Assembly: GCF_030463535.1 (NCBI RefSeq)
Contig: NC_132879.1
Span: 48,526,594-48,590,593, forward strand
Source of the DNA: Salminus brasiliensis
Lineage: Eukaryota > Chordata > Actinopteri > Characiformes > Bryconidae
DNA length: 64,000 nucleotides
Direction: 5' to 3'
Below are positions 25,101 to 44,500 of the stretch, in pieces. Under the pieces are notes generated by a model. That model had not been told where the DNA came from, made no database searches, and saw nothing but the letters and a program-made list of their open reading frames with translations. How positions within the stretch are numbered: the stretch's first letter is position 1; each line of letters opens with the position of its first letter. The translations under genes and the position numbers were made by a program.

Positions 25101-28100
25101 GAAATGGGTGCAACAAAGTAGCTGAATGCCTTCACTAAGAGGGGTGTACACAAACATTTGGACATTACAATGGTAGAATATGGTAAAAAAAATACATTTG
25201 CAGAGTTGGACTGTATACATCAATAGAAAGGGTCAATGAGAACTGTATATAAAGAGACAGTGGAGCGGTGTGTAACAGCACTAACACATTGCAAAGTCTT
25301 GAGAAATCTTTCTTACTGCACCCTTAGAGCTGAGTCTTAATATTTAAAACAAATCTTTGAATAAAATGTGACTTGACTATAATGCACATAACTTACAGTA
25401 AGAAACAGAACCTGACAGTTATGTACACATTTTTATATATGTTTATATAAAACATATACATATTTTGTTTTATATATTTTATATATGTATAACATTTTAT
25501 ATAACATTTGGAACACTAAATTATCTTGGAGACTATAAAAGGAAATGCATAGTTTGATCTGCATATTCTTTTGTATCAATTTGCCCAATTTTAAATTACT
25601 AATACAGTCAAGAGTGAAAGCTGCAAATAAGATCAACCTAACTGCTTTCAAGCCAAAAGCTCAGAAAAAAACCCAGAAGGTGATTGGGAACTAGCCTTCA
25701 TACACTCCCTCCATTCCATGAGACAAACTAAACTACACTTTCCACAACAAATCAAGATCTGGCAACGCCACCTTCCTAGATCTGGACATGCCTTCCCTTA
25801 ATTATAGCAGATAAAAGACCTATCGAACAGCATGCAAAACTGCTGACCCTTCAAACACAGCACATAAGCTTCGAATGAGTGGAAGCAATAAGAGTTAAAT
25901 GTTAACAGAGCTACAATTTAAAATAAATAAATCTAAAAAAAATCTGCTGAGAGCATGAGGCCTGGCCTTCGTTATTCAGTATAGACAACCTTCAGTCAGT
26001 CACATGAAAGAGCGCGACTGTCTCAGGTACTGACATTTCAACTTCTTTTTCATGACTTTGGCTGCCTGCTGAGGCCCAGAGATTTGACTACGTCAGCATG
26101 TCTATCTGTCTGACAGTCCCAAATGTCAGCCTACTATCATGGTGTCAAAATCTACCAAGGCTTGCTATTCTCAAACCTACCACTTATCTCCTCAGCCCCT
26201 TTTTTGTTCACCCATTGGTTTCTTCTTGCCCGTCACTCGTCTTGAGCCGAACGCTCAGATTTGGGCCTGACTTTTGAATGACGACTCGCTTTATTACACT
26301 CCCTGAATTTACAGACAACTGACATTTTGCATAGTGGAATTAAAATGATGTGGCTGCTGGTAAGAAGGGTCTCCACGTGCTAATTTAGCTGTCAATACAC
26401 AGACAAGTGCCAATCACAGTAGATTCCATTGAGCAGGGAATGAGAGAGAGAGGGAGGGAGTCGAGAGAGAGCGAAACAATGATTAAGCAACATAAACAAT
26501 GGCGTCCTGAAGACACCACTGAACAGCCTCATCTTCGTTTAAGACAGAAAACCATAAACATCAGCACACAAAAGAGGTCTGTGTCCAGATCTGCTGTAAA
26601 CCACTAAAACTAATCCAAAGCAAACAGCACAGCGAATCTGCAATAAAAACATACCTCGTCTGCTCATCTTCTACAGAATCTGAAACAGTTGAAAAAGCGA
26701 GCACTCCCTGGTGAATCAGCCTCTCTAAGCCTGCCCTTTTTAGTAGTGCAGATTCTACTTTTTGCAGAACTTCATCATCTAAAACTTTCACTTCCCTCAA
26801 GCTGCATGCCCGTTCCTATTTACAAGGTATAGCCCATATGAAACTCCTCCAGAAAATAGAAAAAAGGTGTTCCTCCACATTCCCTACTTCCTCTTTCCTG
26901 CCTAGATGTGCTACTCTCTGCGAGGCCTGACTGGGGTCATTTCAATGTTTCCTGAACATCAGTCATGCTTGCATACTTTGCATATCCTCGTCCACGGTGG
27001 CACCAAAAAAAAAACAAAAAAAAATAAACACATTAAGCAGAGAGGTAAAATCACTACTGGTATCTAAGTCCTTCTTGCTGATCACTTATTTTCTAATGCT
27101 GAGGAGGGCTTTTTTTCAACTATGGCTATAGGCTCAACCAAACCCACTAACGTTACAACCTCGATGCAAAGTACAGCAAGTAGATTAAGGCTTATCACGA
27201 GGTTTTTCCACCCTCGGCCTTGTTTTAAGCCTGGGAATAGTTAGGTGATGTCGTTATGACTTGCATAAACAAACACCATATATTACACACCTTGTTATTA
27301 GCTACATGCTGTGTGGTCGCAGAATTAAGGGAGGGGGGGCGGAGGGGGTGTCAGATCCCAGCCCTTACACAGCCACCACGGTTAATAAGATCAGATATAC
27401 GATCGGTTCTCTCTTTTTGTATTCTCTTTACGCGTTATTAAGCGAACCGGGGAGTTATTTGCTGAGGATTATGGCTGTGAATGAGGGCGCGGTTGTTTAC
27501 TGGCCCTTCTTAAACAATGAGTTAACTTTCAGTACCGCACTGACACACTTGCACGAAAAATCCCCACCCTAACCAACTTCAGCTACTGACGAATAACACA
27601 CAGAAGCGGTGGAGAGCTAATGTGCTCGATTTAGCCGGAGGGATAAAGCAGCACTGTCTATTTCGTTAGCTAGCTAACGTAAGTTAGCGGTTAGCTTAGT
27701 TAGCTAGTACTTTCTTATCTGCGAGCCAAAGCTGGATTCAGCTCCGCGCTTCGCGTTTAGCTAGCCTGTCAGACCTGACAGCTAGCCAACTCACTATAGC
27801 TAACAAGCTACAAAATAGCATTACTAAATTATGGACTCGGGATATTTGCACTTCAAGCTCAGGTTACTGGATATAGCTAGCCACACACCGGGTGTCCAGC
27901 TGGCATCTACGGAGAGCTCCCTAGCCACGTCGCTAGCTATAGCTAGCATGCGTTAGTTAATAACTAGCTAGCCTGCGAGCTAGGCTAGCGGACATATTAA
28001 CGCCTGCATTATTAGCCACATTTGTAGCGCAAGTTTGTGAATACGATTGTCTATCGGTGTCAAATACAGCCAAGAACGACCCTAAAGCGACTTCGGAGAC

Positions 28101-28461
28101 TTATTACGATTTAAAAAGTTATATATAGCTAAGTTAAAGCGACCTCCCTGTTAACCAGCGCTCGCTACCTCCCTAGTTAGCCATTAGCCTCTGACGTTTG
28201 GCGCTGCTTAGGGCTTAGGGCGCAGTCAGCGAAACAATTAGTTAGCCGCCGTGCTAGCTAGCTACAATTAGCCTGCTTGAGCTGGGATACTGCTAGCTGG
28301 CTAACGTTAGCCTTGTCAGCCCTTTGCCCAAGGCTTTGCAGATAGCTACAAATGAAACCAGGGCGAGAGCACGGATACAAAAATGCCCAGAGTTTAGCTG
28401 AATAAGTCAGTTATACCGTAAGTCCGGTCCCCAGCACGATAACGTCGTATTCTTCATTCAT
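19112..28461 (-). CDS. gdi2: Rab GDP dissociation inhibitor beta
   Basis: Eleven coding exons: 28417-28461, 22574-22681, 22368-22467, 21940-22074, 21304-21502, 21014-21145, 20776-20875, 20272-20443, 19988-20132, 19823-19877, 19112-19267 (1347 nt, 448 residues; human GDI2 is 445). All junctions are GT-AG and frame is kept throughout. The N-terminus [15 protein letters not shown] is the GDI/REP dinucleotide-fold motif, followed by [53 protein letters not shown] and [19 protein letters not shown], all diagnostic of GDI. The protein binds prenylated GDP-bound Rab GTPases in the cytosol, extracts them from membranes and recycles them. Only the C-terminal tail ([16 protein letters not shown]) differs much from mammals. 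Intron 1 is 5.7 kb. I chose the first of two nearby candidate initiation contexts because it yields the invariant MNEEYD start. GDI1 is the alternative, but sequence and neighbours favour gdi2. Confidence 0.97.
24757..25175. mobile_element. MITE, 'GTATTGGGACACC' family, near-complete copy
   Basis: Left end ATGGGCATAAGTATTGGGACACC, interior TGGAGCACCATCATTCCAG..GCTGGGGGGCTTTACACCCC, right end ACAAACATTTGGACATTACAATGG. No coding capacity. Lies in gdi2 intron 1. Confidence 0.6.
27640..28330. repeat. gdi2: GCTAGC/GTTAGC-rich tract in gdi2 intron 1 next to exon 1
   Basis: Dense, irregular runs of TAGC tetramers and palindromes (GCTAGC, TTAGCTAGCTAA, AACGTTAGC) spread over about 700 bp just downstream of the first coding exon. 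The tract is also CpG-containing, consistent with a promoter-proximal island. It is not a simple tandem repeat, since units vary and are interspersed with unique sequence. Confidence 0.7.
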
Positions 28462-28700
28462 TTTTTTCACGAGTTTAATCCCCTTTCCTGTACGTCGGCC
28501 TGAAGAAAATGGAGATCAGCAGAGCTGGAAATGAAAGAAGGCGGTGTATCGTCAGGCAGGTCGGGCGAACGGCGGGGGAGGAGTCGGACACTTAGCTAGC
28601 GACGTCCAAGGGGCTTTTCTCGTTTGAATAGCTGCAGCCAGGCGTCATGGGCTTTGCATGGGGAGCTAACGCAGACTGGAGTTTATATAGAAACGCTGCA
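28462..28700 (-). promoter_or_regulatory. gdi2: Probable gdi2 promoter / 5' UTR region
   Basis: Sequence upstream of the gdi2 ATG is richer in CpG than its surroundings (GGTCGGGCGAACGGCGGGG near 28560-28578). No TATA box was recognised. The transcription start is not resolvable by eye. Confidence 0.4.
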
Positions 28701-29931
28701 CAAAACCATACGGTCGTATCTTTATTTAAGATACACTAATAGATTATTTAGCTACACGGGCAGGTCTGGTGTTTCCTGGTGAGCAGGATTCACAGGACGT
28801 TAAATAAACAGGCTTATCCTCCGTTAACTAACAAGCGACTACAGGGCACGTTGGGCCGTTTTCACAGAGCCTACAAGTTCAACACGCTCTCAGGTTTGTT
28901 TGCCTTTGGGGATCTTTACTTTTGATCAGCAGATAAAAATAATACATAAGGAGTGTAGACTGCCTGTGTAATCAGTCGTTAGTAATTAGTAATTGACAGT
29001 ATAAATACAAAATAAATAAATACAATAAATAAATTACATGTAAATTTCCTTAGTAGATTTTACACATTTAAATGTAGCCATTTCATCTACTATTAAAATC
29101 AACAGTGAACTTACACAAGTCTTGTTATAATGTATAATGTCTAAAATAGTGGTAAATTTAATATGGTACCTTATTAACGTATAAGTATTATCGCACACTA
29201 CGCTGTGCATTTACACCTTCTCCATGAATGCATTGGAAAATATACATTTCAGAGTCAAAAGATAAATAGAAAAAATAACTATTGGTCTATAGCTAGAACT
29301 AGTAGTCTAAGAGGTAGAGTTTAGAGACATCAGGCGTCTGTGTCCTGTCACCACCTTTGTGAACAAGCTTTCTGTAACAATTCTCAGACCCTTCTGAAGG
29401 GCTTTGTTTACTTCATGGCTTAACTAAGCACACATTTAGACAAAAAAAAACCTTTTCCAAAGCAAATTAACTGAGGTTTCCTTTTTTATTATTTTCAGGA
29501 TTATTAGATGCAAAGCACATCATGAACCTGGCTTGGAATTGACTTACCCATGTTTAGCATGCTAAAGATTCTCCACAAGGGGGAACGGTCAGTACCGGAA
29601 TGGCCTTTTGTGCTTCAACTCACTGACACTGTGTCACTGTTTTCTGCTATTACCATGACCAAAAATGACTACTTGTTGGGGTCCTTGTGGGCCCTAGGTC
29701 CACCCTACATTGTCACTGTCTGGTCTCCATACCTACATTCTTGATCATGTCCTGTGTTTCTCACTAAGGCTGCAACTGAATGGGTTGATCAACAGAAATT
29801 GAAAACACAACAAATAAACAACCACTTCAGGCCACTTATTTAAATGAGACGTCATCCTGACATGGGTCTCTACAGCCCACACAAGCTGAACAGAAGAAAA
29901 TGAGAGCATGTTTCTGCACAGAAGTGCTTTG
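28701..29931. other. Intergenic between gdi2 promoter and ankrd16 3' end
   Basis: AT-rich sequence with no supported gene. The right edge holds the ankrd16 3' end. Confidence 0.5.
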
Positions 29932-29937
29932 TTTATT
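29932..29937 (-). promoter_or_regulatory. Candidate ankrd16 polyadenylation signal
   Basis: AATAAA on the minus strand 62 nt beyond the ankrd16 TAG stop at 29999-30001. Confidence 0.45.
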
Positions 29938-29998
29938 GATTTATTGACATTTGCCAAGGGCACTCAATATTTAGCTGAATTTCTTGAATAGGCAGTTG

Positions 29999-37060
<7,062 letters not shown>

Positions 37061-38399
37061 TGACCGTAAATCGACTCCAGGTTTGTTCGCAAAGTATATG
37101 AATAATAATCAGTGTAAAAGTGAGGTGTGCAGACTGGTTGCGTAAGACGACGTTTCGGGGTTGCGGTTCTAAGTTTGGTAAGCACGAGCATTTCCGCTTC
37201 TCTCCCCAGCCTTTCCACAGCTGTCACATATCCCTACGTATCTTTGTAAGCCACTAAGCCCGCTACAAGCTAGGACTAGTAACTTTTACAATTTTCTTGG
37301 AGTAAGATTATGATCGGTCCAGCCTAAAAAGGGCAGTGATTTTAGGCACCATAAAAATATCACACTGAGCCCCATGATGACCATGATGACCACGATGATC
37401 CCACCGCACAAAATAACCCTGTGAATTAGACCTGGGCTACATTAAGTTTTGTTATTGTGATTCACAATATGCTTTGCTAAGCATATGGAGGATATTGTTA
37501 GTGCTTAATAACACTGATCAACTAGGTTTCATTACAAACATTGTGATTAGACTGGTTTAAATAGATGAAGTGCAGCAGATATTGAAGAAAAATCATTGTA
37601 TTCGACACAGGAGAAGATCTGATTAGTAGTTTGTAGGACTCTGTCACTACTGATGTATTTAGTCTGTGATTACATGTCTTTAAATATCATGAAGTAGTAT
37701 TTTTACCATATTTCCTCAATAATGCATGCAGCATTCTGAGTACAGAGCAATTCAGTAACTGTTGCTAGAAATATATAAATATAATATTCATCGCAATGAG
37801 CCCCTGTAATTATGCCAACCGATGCCATTCAACATAGTGCTGATCACCTCCTTCATCCCTAGTTGGGAGTAGGGCTGCTTCATTCGTAGGGTAGGGGAAG
37901 GGAGACCGGGCTTATGAGCTTGGGTCTGGCAGCAGGTGTATGGACAGTAGGTTGTTAAAATAGCTTGTTTACAGTTCAAATTGATTCAAAATTGTTAAAA
38001 AAAGAGAACAAAACATAAACACTCAGAATTTTCTGTCAAGATATTCAGTAATTAATGTTAAAGGAGCCTGAGGAAAAAAGGGGAAACATCCAATGAGGTG
38101 AGTCTCTGTATCTAAACAACTCTTACCCCCACTTGTTTAAGCCTTTAAAGGGTTTTTTAATCACAAAAATAGTTTATTATGGAACTATATATTATAATGT
38201 TTTTAAATGCCTTATGTATGGACATATGCAAGATTGCCTTACTGTACCGTGGGAGCGACTGCGCAAACAGACATGACCAATAAAGCCTAAAGAAAATATT
38301 TTCTAAGTAGGGTTGCAATTACACTGTATTTCTGGTGTACAAATTCAGGGCTGATTTAAAGAAGAGTCCATGTCTGTGAGAATTTTACATATATTATTT
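37061..38399. other. Intergenic between ankrd16 promoter and pclo 3' end
   Basis: AT-rich sequence without a supported gene or clear repeat family. Confidence 0.5.
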
Positions 38400-41300
38400 A
38401 ATATTTAGACTTAGGGCAACAGCCTTTTTTACAGCACAATTTGCATAATTTATCAATACCGTTTGTGTACAACCACAAAAACCATGACGTTAGAATTTTT
38501 TTGTATGTTTTTCGGTTTACACTGAGTGGAAAACCAGACAGATTATACAAGCATCTTTGTACAGTCAGCATACATCGTTTACATAATAATCTGAATTTTC
38601 TTCCCCATAGTCTTCTTGTCGATCTTATTGTAGAATAGAATCTGGACACAAAAATATTATGAACAAACCACCAACAAAACATGCAACATCCAAAGTGAGT
38701 ACATCACAGGTCTCCTGATACTACTTGAGTCGACAGGGTCAGCTTTAGCTCATTTCTATACACTGGTAAATCATGTGTCTGTTGTGCAGGTTGAGTCCAG
38801 TTTGTCGTAGGCAAGCACGGCGATTATTCTTCCAGTAGTGCATGTGCTGAGCAGAATACACACGGACCAAAAGAGTCACAGTTCCCCCCTTGCCCTGTGC
38901 CCTTACACATGCGCTGTGTTGAACTGGAAAATTAATAGAAGATCCTATCTGTAGAAAAGAAAGCTTGCTTTATTTACAAGATAAGAAATACTCTCGTTTT
39001 CGTAGGTCACTGGTGAGCTGGGGATAATGTATTCATGTCATCATGCACTGGATATTCAAAGGAGGAGTGTGTTTAAATATGAATATTAATATTGGTATGG
39101 GGGAAACGTATGCATGGACTTTTGTTCAAAGTAGCAGTTGGTACATGGCAATGTCTTTTTGTTTTTTTGGTGACTTTTCACATTTTAGATAAATAAAAAA
39201 AAATGTTTATACACGTCATAGGGTGTAAACAAAGTGTTGGAGCTGATTCTGTTTTATGTGAGAATTTGGAGAGTGAAGGGGCTCACAAATACACACTGGA
39301 GACCCTGATGATTAAATTTTGTAAACACACAATGTACATTGTGCACCACGCAACAAAATAAGGTCAATATTCATCTTCTCTTATGTACATCAGATCTGTC
39401 TGGCAAACTAGCTCTTCGATGGAATGTAAAGGTTTTATGTGTTATCGTCATTTTTGTAATGTTGCATATCATAACATAACTAGAATCCCAAAATAGCATC
39501 AAAATCTTCAGTGATCAAGCATTAACCAAAAAACTAAACAAACAAACAAAAAAATACATGAAAAAGCATACAAAAATGTAAAAAAGAGCTCTCATTCATA
39601 ATACTTCATCAGACAACTAAGTAGTAGATACACCAGATGTGTTTAGGTTGCATAGAATTGCTTATGTAAAACCTGTGGATTTGGTCAAGTTTTGGCACAG
39701 GTTAAAAGTTCCTCAATAACCAGGCCTTCCTGTGTGTAACCCTGTAACCAAATGAAATGGGTGCGTCTGGCGTGATGAATCTGGCATGATGAGTCGGGTT
39801 AATGGCTGCGTCCTGTTCTTTCTTGGATATGGCATCCGTTAACTGAACGTTTCAATGGAACGAAACAAATATTTAAAAAAACAAACAAACAAAAAATACG
39901 TAAAAATAATGGCACATCATTTAAATAATAATAAATAAAAACAATATGCACTTGAGATAAGGGAATTAGATTAGTCTTAAGCAGACTTAATATCTGGTAA
40001 ACATGATTATTGCAGCCAGCCATAATGATTCGCAAGACAATAGGCATGTAAAAGAGTAGATCCTTTCCTTATCCTCATTATCCTTAAGTGTACTCATGTG
40101 TACAACGTTAGCTATCGCTAAATAAGACCCTGTAAAATCTAACATCTGTAAAAGTCCAGCTGAGACTGTTTTGAGAGTGTGTTCTTAGGGCTTTAACCAA
40201 CCAGCCAACCATCAAGCACTTGGGCTCAAACAGACATATTTTACCAGGCAATCTTAGTTAAGGGGTTATATAGGGAAATATGCTGACAGAAGGACATGGT
40301 ATGGGACAAAAAATGGATAAAAAAAATTAAGAAAAAAGAATAAACACTACCAAATACAAATACATTCAGGACATGCTAGAAACAAAGTGCAAACCATCTA
40401 TGTGAACATTGCTGGACTTAGCAGTTTAACGTAAACATTAGCAACACCCCCGGCCACATTAGTCTATAAAAAAATAAAGTAATTAACCAATCAGAACCAA
40501 TTTGATTCCTTATAATTAGGAAGGAATTAGGAAATTTCTCTGATGAGTAATTCAGATTCGGTCAATAAGCCAGTGCCATCTCCAAAGAATAATTGGTTTC
40601 TAAAATGGGATCGATCTCAACCAAATTCAGACTGAATGTCACATTGAAGGAGGTCAGCGCTATTTCTGTGCAAGGAAATACGAGTACATACCAGCCGAAA
40701 GCATTTCCACCCACAACATCCAATAAATCATACTTCAGTTCATTTAATCTATAACTATAAAATATCTCAAAATATACTTTAAATCATCCACAGATATGAT
40801 CTCTTTTTCCAACACATTAGAACATCTGAGAGAGAGAAAGCAAGGGCAAATGTAAAGTGATAAATGTCTCTAATAATGCATCTAAATCTATCATACAAAA
40901 ATAATATATGAGATATGTCTTCATTTACTTTCTGCAAACAATCATAAATATAACCTTCTTCTAAGCGTGATACAGTGTACTGACACAGGCGTTTCATATG
41001 AGGAGTTCCAGGACCTGGACTTGGCAGTCAGAAGTTAAACCTATGCAATGTAACGATAAACGGCAACAGAATATACAGATCTCCATCCTGATCTCTAGTC
41101 CCTGGTGGCCCAGTGATAACATATGTAGGTGCAAATATGTGTACACACATGGCTGAGTGTGCCTCGTGGGTGAGTGTAATGGTGTGTTAGTGTACATGTG
41201 CGTACGGACACGTGCGTACAGATATCTGGCAAATGCCCAAGTCACATGACCCTTTATCCTTGTTTGCGCTACTTCTTTTTACGACTACCTTTTCACCCCC

Positions 41301-41522
41301 ACTACTACCATGTAAATGGAGGAAACGCTCAACATAAGCAGTGGCCCTCTTGGCTCTATTACCCCTACCCCCCCCCAGCGTACATTACTACAAATTCTCA
41401 GCGAGACAAACACATGACTTAGATTCTCTTCGCATCACCTTCTTTACTCCGGTTTGGCCTAGTCCGACAAGAACCACAGAGTGTGTCAGGGATTGTGGAA
41501 CTACAGTGCTCGGCGGCTTCCT
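38400..41522 (-). other. pclo: Probable pclo 3' UTR
   Basis: About 3.1 kb directly downstream of the pclo stop, AT-rich, free of the SINE and MITE copies that fill neighbouring introns, and without coding frames. Mammalian PCLO has a multi-kilobase 3' UTR, so much of this stretch is likely transcribed; the exact cleavage site is not determined. Confidence 0.45.
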
Positions 41523-44500
41523 CTAGGAGTGGATCTGGGCTGTGGTGGCCAGCAGTTTGTGCCAGCCGACAACCCGCTTACGCAGGTCTACCTTGTCCAG
41601 CCACACATAGGCCTCGCCGATCAGAGTCTTCTTCACAAACTTGCCTCCGTTTGAAACCAAGAAGAGCTGTAAGGAAAAGATGATACAGCACATTCTTAAG
41701 GATGTGGTGGAGCAAGGTAGTAAAATTTCTTTACTGAGTGACTCTGACGTCAAAGACTCTTGCACCGGGTGTATAGATTAAAAATTAATTAATACAAAAT
41801 TTATGTCAAAGTTCACCCTATTGTCTACCCAATTCAGAAGGCCAATTACCCAATCCCCATTCATGTGAACTCCCCACCACTAGCAGTACCCCCAACACTA
41901 GGACGGTAAATACCAGCACATCTCCTTCGATATGTGTAAAGCCAACCACAGCCTCTTCTTGAACCGCTGCTGATGCAGCATTGCTAGGCAGCCAACGCAC
42001 CTGGAGAAAAGTGCAAAAGATCCCCACCTCCAATACAACAGCTAACAGACGCCTGTACTAACCACCATCGAACTAGAAGTGATGTGGGGAGGAACCGTCA
42101 TTAACCCACCCTTGAGAGAGCAAGGCCAATCATGCTCTCCAGGACTTCGGCTGCCAGTGGCAAGCAGCATGACTGGGTGTGGGCATGTATTTACAGAAAA
42201 GATTTGGATGACTACTGACTTCTAGTGCTCGTTTAGCATATTGTAGCTTCAAATGGTTCTTTGAGCAATGCCACAGAGGAAACACTCTTGGTTCCATAAA
42301 GAACCCTGTTAGAAATAGAAATGTGTGAGCGTGAATAACCTTTTAAAGGTCTTAAAAAACCTGTATTTGATGTAAAGGTTTTTCCAATGTGAAGGTTTCA
42401 AGGGTTGCCGTTTCAAGGGTTGAGTATTTTAGTAGAACTGTTGGAGCTGTGGGTCCAAGTCTAAGTCTCTTCCTGGCAGCCCCCCAAATAACAAACATGG
42501 CTCCTTAAGGAATCAAAAGTGGTTCTTCTGTGGCATTACAGTATACTGTAATCTAAGTGTGTCTCCCGTTAGAACAGCAGTAACCAGTCTTATCTGTATA
42601 GGGCTGCAGGTTTTCATTCCCAACATACCGAAGCTTGCCTGACTCTACTTGATTAATTCGGTGGTCTTCGTTTTCAACAACTAGCCATTTGTGTTCCTAT
42701 TTGGTTGGAGTGAAAACACGCAGCCACACTGGCTCTTTGTGGGCTGGGGGATGTTCTACAGTGAATGTGTATTTCACCTGAATGGAATGTCCAGTGGGGT
42801 TCATGCAGAAGCGGAAAGTTTCGTTGAAGGACGGTTCGCGGTCGTGGCGACAGACCCTAGTTTTCTTCTTGATGATCCGCTTCTGAGTGGCCACGTTCAC
42901 CACATAGAGCTTCACGTACAGGTCTGTTTAAAACAAGAACATGCATACATGGTTCATTGGATATTTAAGGCTGCAAAGAAATTTGTGGACAAACTGAAAC
43001 AGTGGAAAAGCGATGGAGCTGGCCTTTAAAGGCCATGTGTGTATATATGTGTGCGCACATGTGTCTTGTTTGTCACCTGGCAGGTGGTCCGGAGACTTGA
43101 ATTTGTAGGTGATGTTTCTGCACTGAAGTATCTCCAGCACTAGCTGCTCTCCCTCAGTCTTAATCTCCTTTTTCAGAGCAATTTTTATCTCCCCCATCAC
43201 CTGGGTTTTACCTTAACACACACACACACATACACACAGATAGTCATTCATTCTGAAATATGGCAGGTAACACCCACCTGTCTCCCATTCTAGTAATACC
43301 TTTTGTTCACACACAAGCTTTTTTTCTTGGTTTTAGTGGCATTACTGGCATCATTGTTTGTTTATACACTTCAAAGATCAGACACTTAAGGTTTGACAAC
43401 CTTAATGTTTCACTTGTTTGACATACATTTACCAAGCACATCACTAGAAACACCTGTACACCTACTCATTCATGCAATTATTTATTTATTCTTATAATAT
43501 TTGTCAAAATATTCCTCCCTTTTCCCCCAATTCGGTACTGCCAATTAACCCCAGACGTCAATAGCTCCCCCTAGCACTATGCTCCCAACACTAGTAGGGC
43601 AAGAACTTAGCACGTCTCCTCCGATCCATGCAAAGCCAGCCACCACTTCATTTCAAACATCACTTTAAGAGTAATGAGGGGAGATCAGAGGGCCATCTAT
43701 CCACCCAGAGAGAGCACAACCAATTATGCTCTCTCAGACTCCAGCCGCTGATGGCAAAGTGGCGTAGCTCGGGATTCGAACTTGTGACCCTTGTGACAGG
43801 ACATAATGGTAGCACATTAGACTGCTGAGCCCCTCAGAGCCTCTCATTTATGCAGTTATTTTGTTAGCCAATCATGTGGTAGCAGTCTGTGCAAGTCATA
43901 AAATCATACAAATTCAAGCCAACAGTTTAAAGTAATGTTCAAATCAACCATCAGAATGAAGAAACTACTCAGTGATTGCTGGTGCCAGACGGGCTGGTGA
44001 GTATTTCTAGAATTCCTGGGATTTTCAGCACAGCAGTCTCTAGAGTTTACTCAGAATGGTGCAAAAAATAAATAAAGAAAATGGATAATAAAAATCTTCG
44101 GAGCAGCAGATCTGCAGACGGAGACACCTTGTTGATGAGAGGTTGATGGAGAATAAGAAGACTGGTTCAAACTGACAGAGAGGGTGCAGTAGCTCAGATA
44201 ACCCCTCTGTTTAACTGTGGTGAGCAGAAAAACATCTGTCAACCAAGACTAGAAAGACTAAAGACTAAAAAGACTAGAAAGCTGAGGCTGCAGGGGGCAC
44301 AGGCTCACCCAAACTGGACAGTTTAAGACTTGTAAAATGTGCCCTGATCAATCTCCATTTCTGTTGGGATGGTAGGATCAGAAAGTGAAGACAACAGCAT
44401 GAATCCACAGACCCACCATGCCTTGTGTTAATAGTCCAGGCTGGTGGAGGTGGTAACAGTAAAAGTGTGGGGAATGTTTCTTGGGTCTGTTCATACCAGA

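Larger units (their letters stand above)
41523..43211 (-). other. pclo: pclo C2B-domain exons
   Basis: Exons 43077-43211, 42778-42923 and 41523-41666 encode C2B, starting [15 protein letters not shown] and ending [13 protein letters not shown] plus TAG. In place of the usual third calcium-binding loop with paired Asp, the sequence reads [16 protein letters not shown], so calcium binding is not expected, as known for mammalian Piccolo C2B. Confidence 0.93.
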
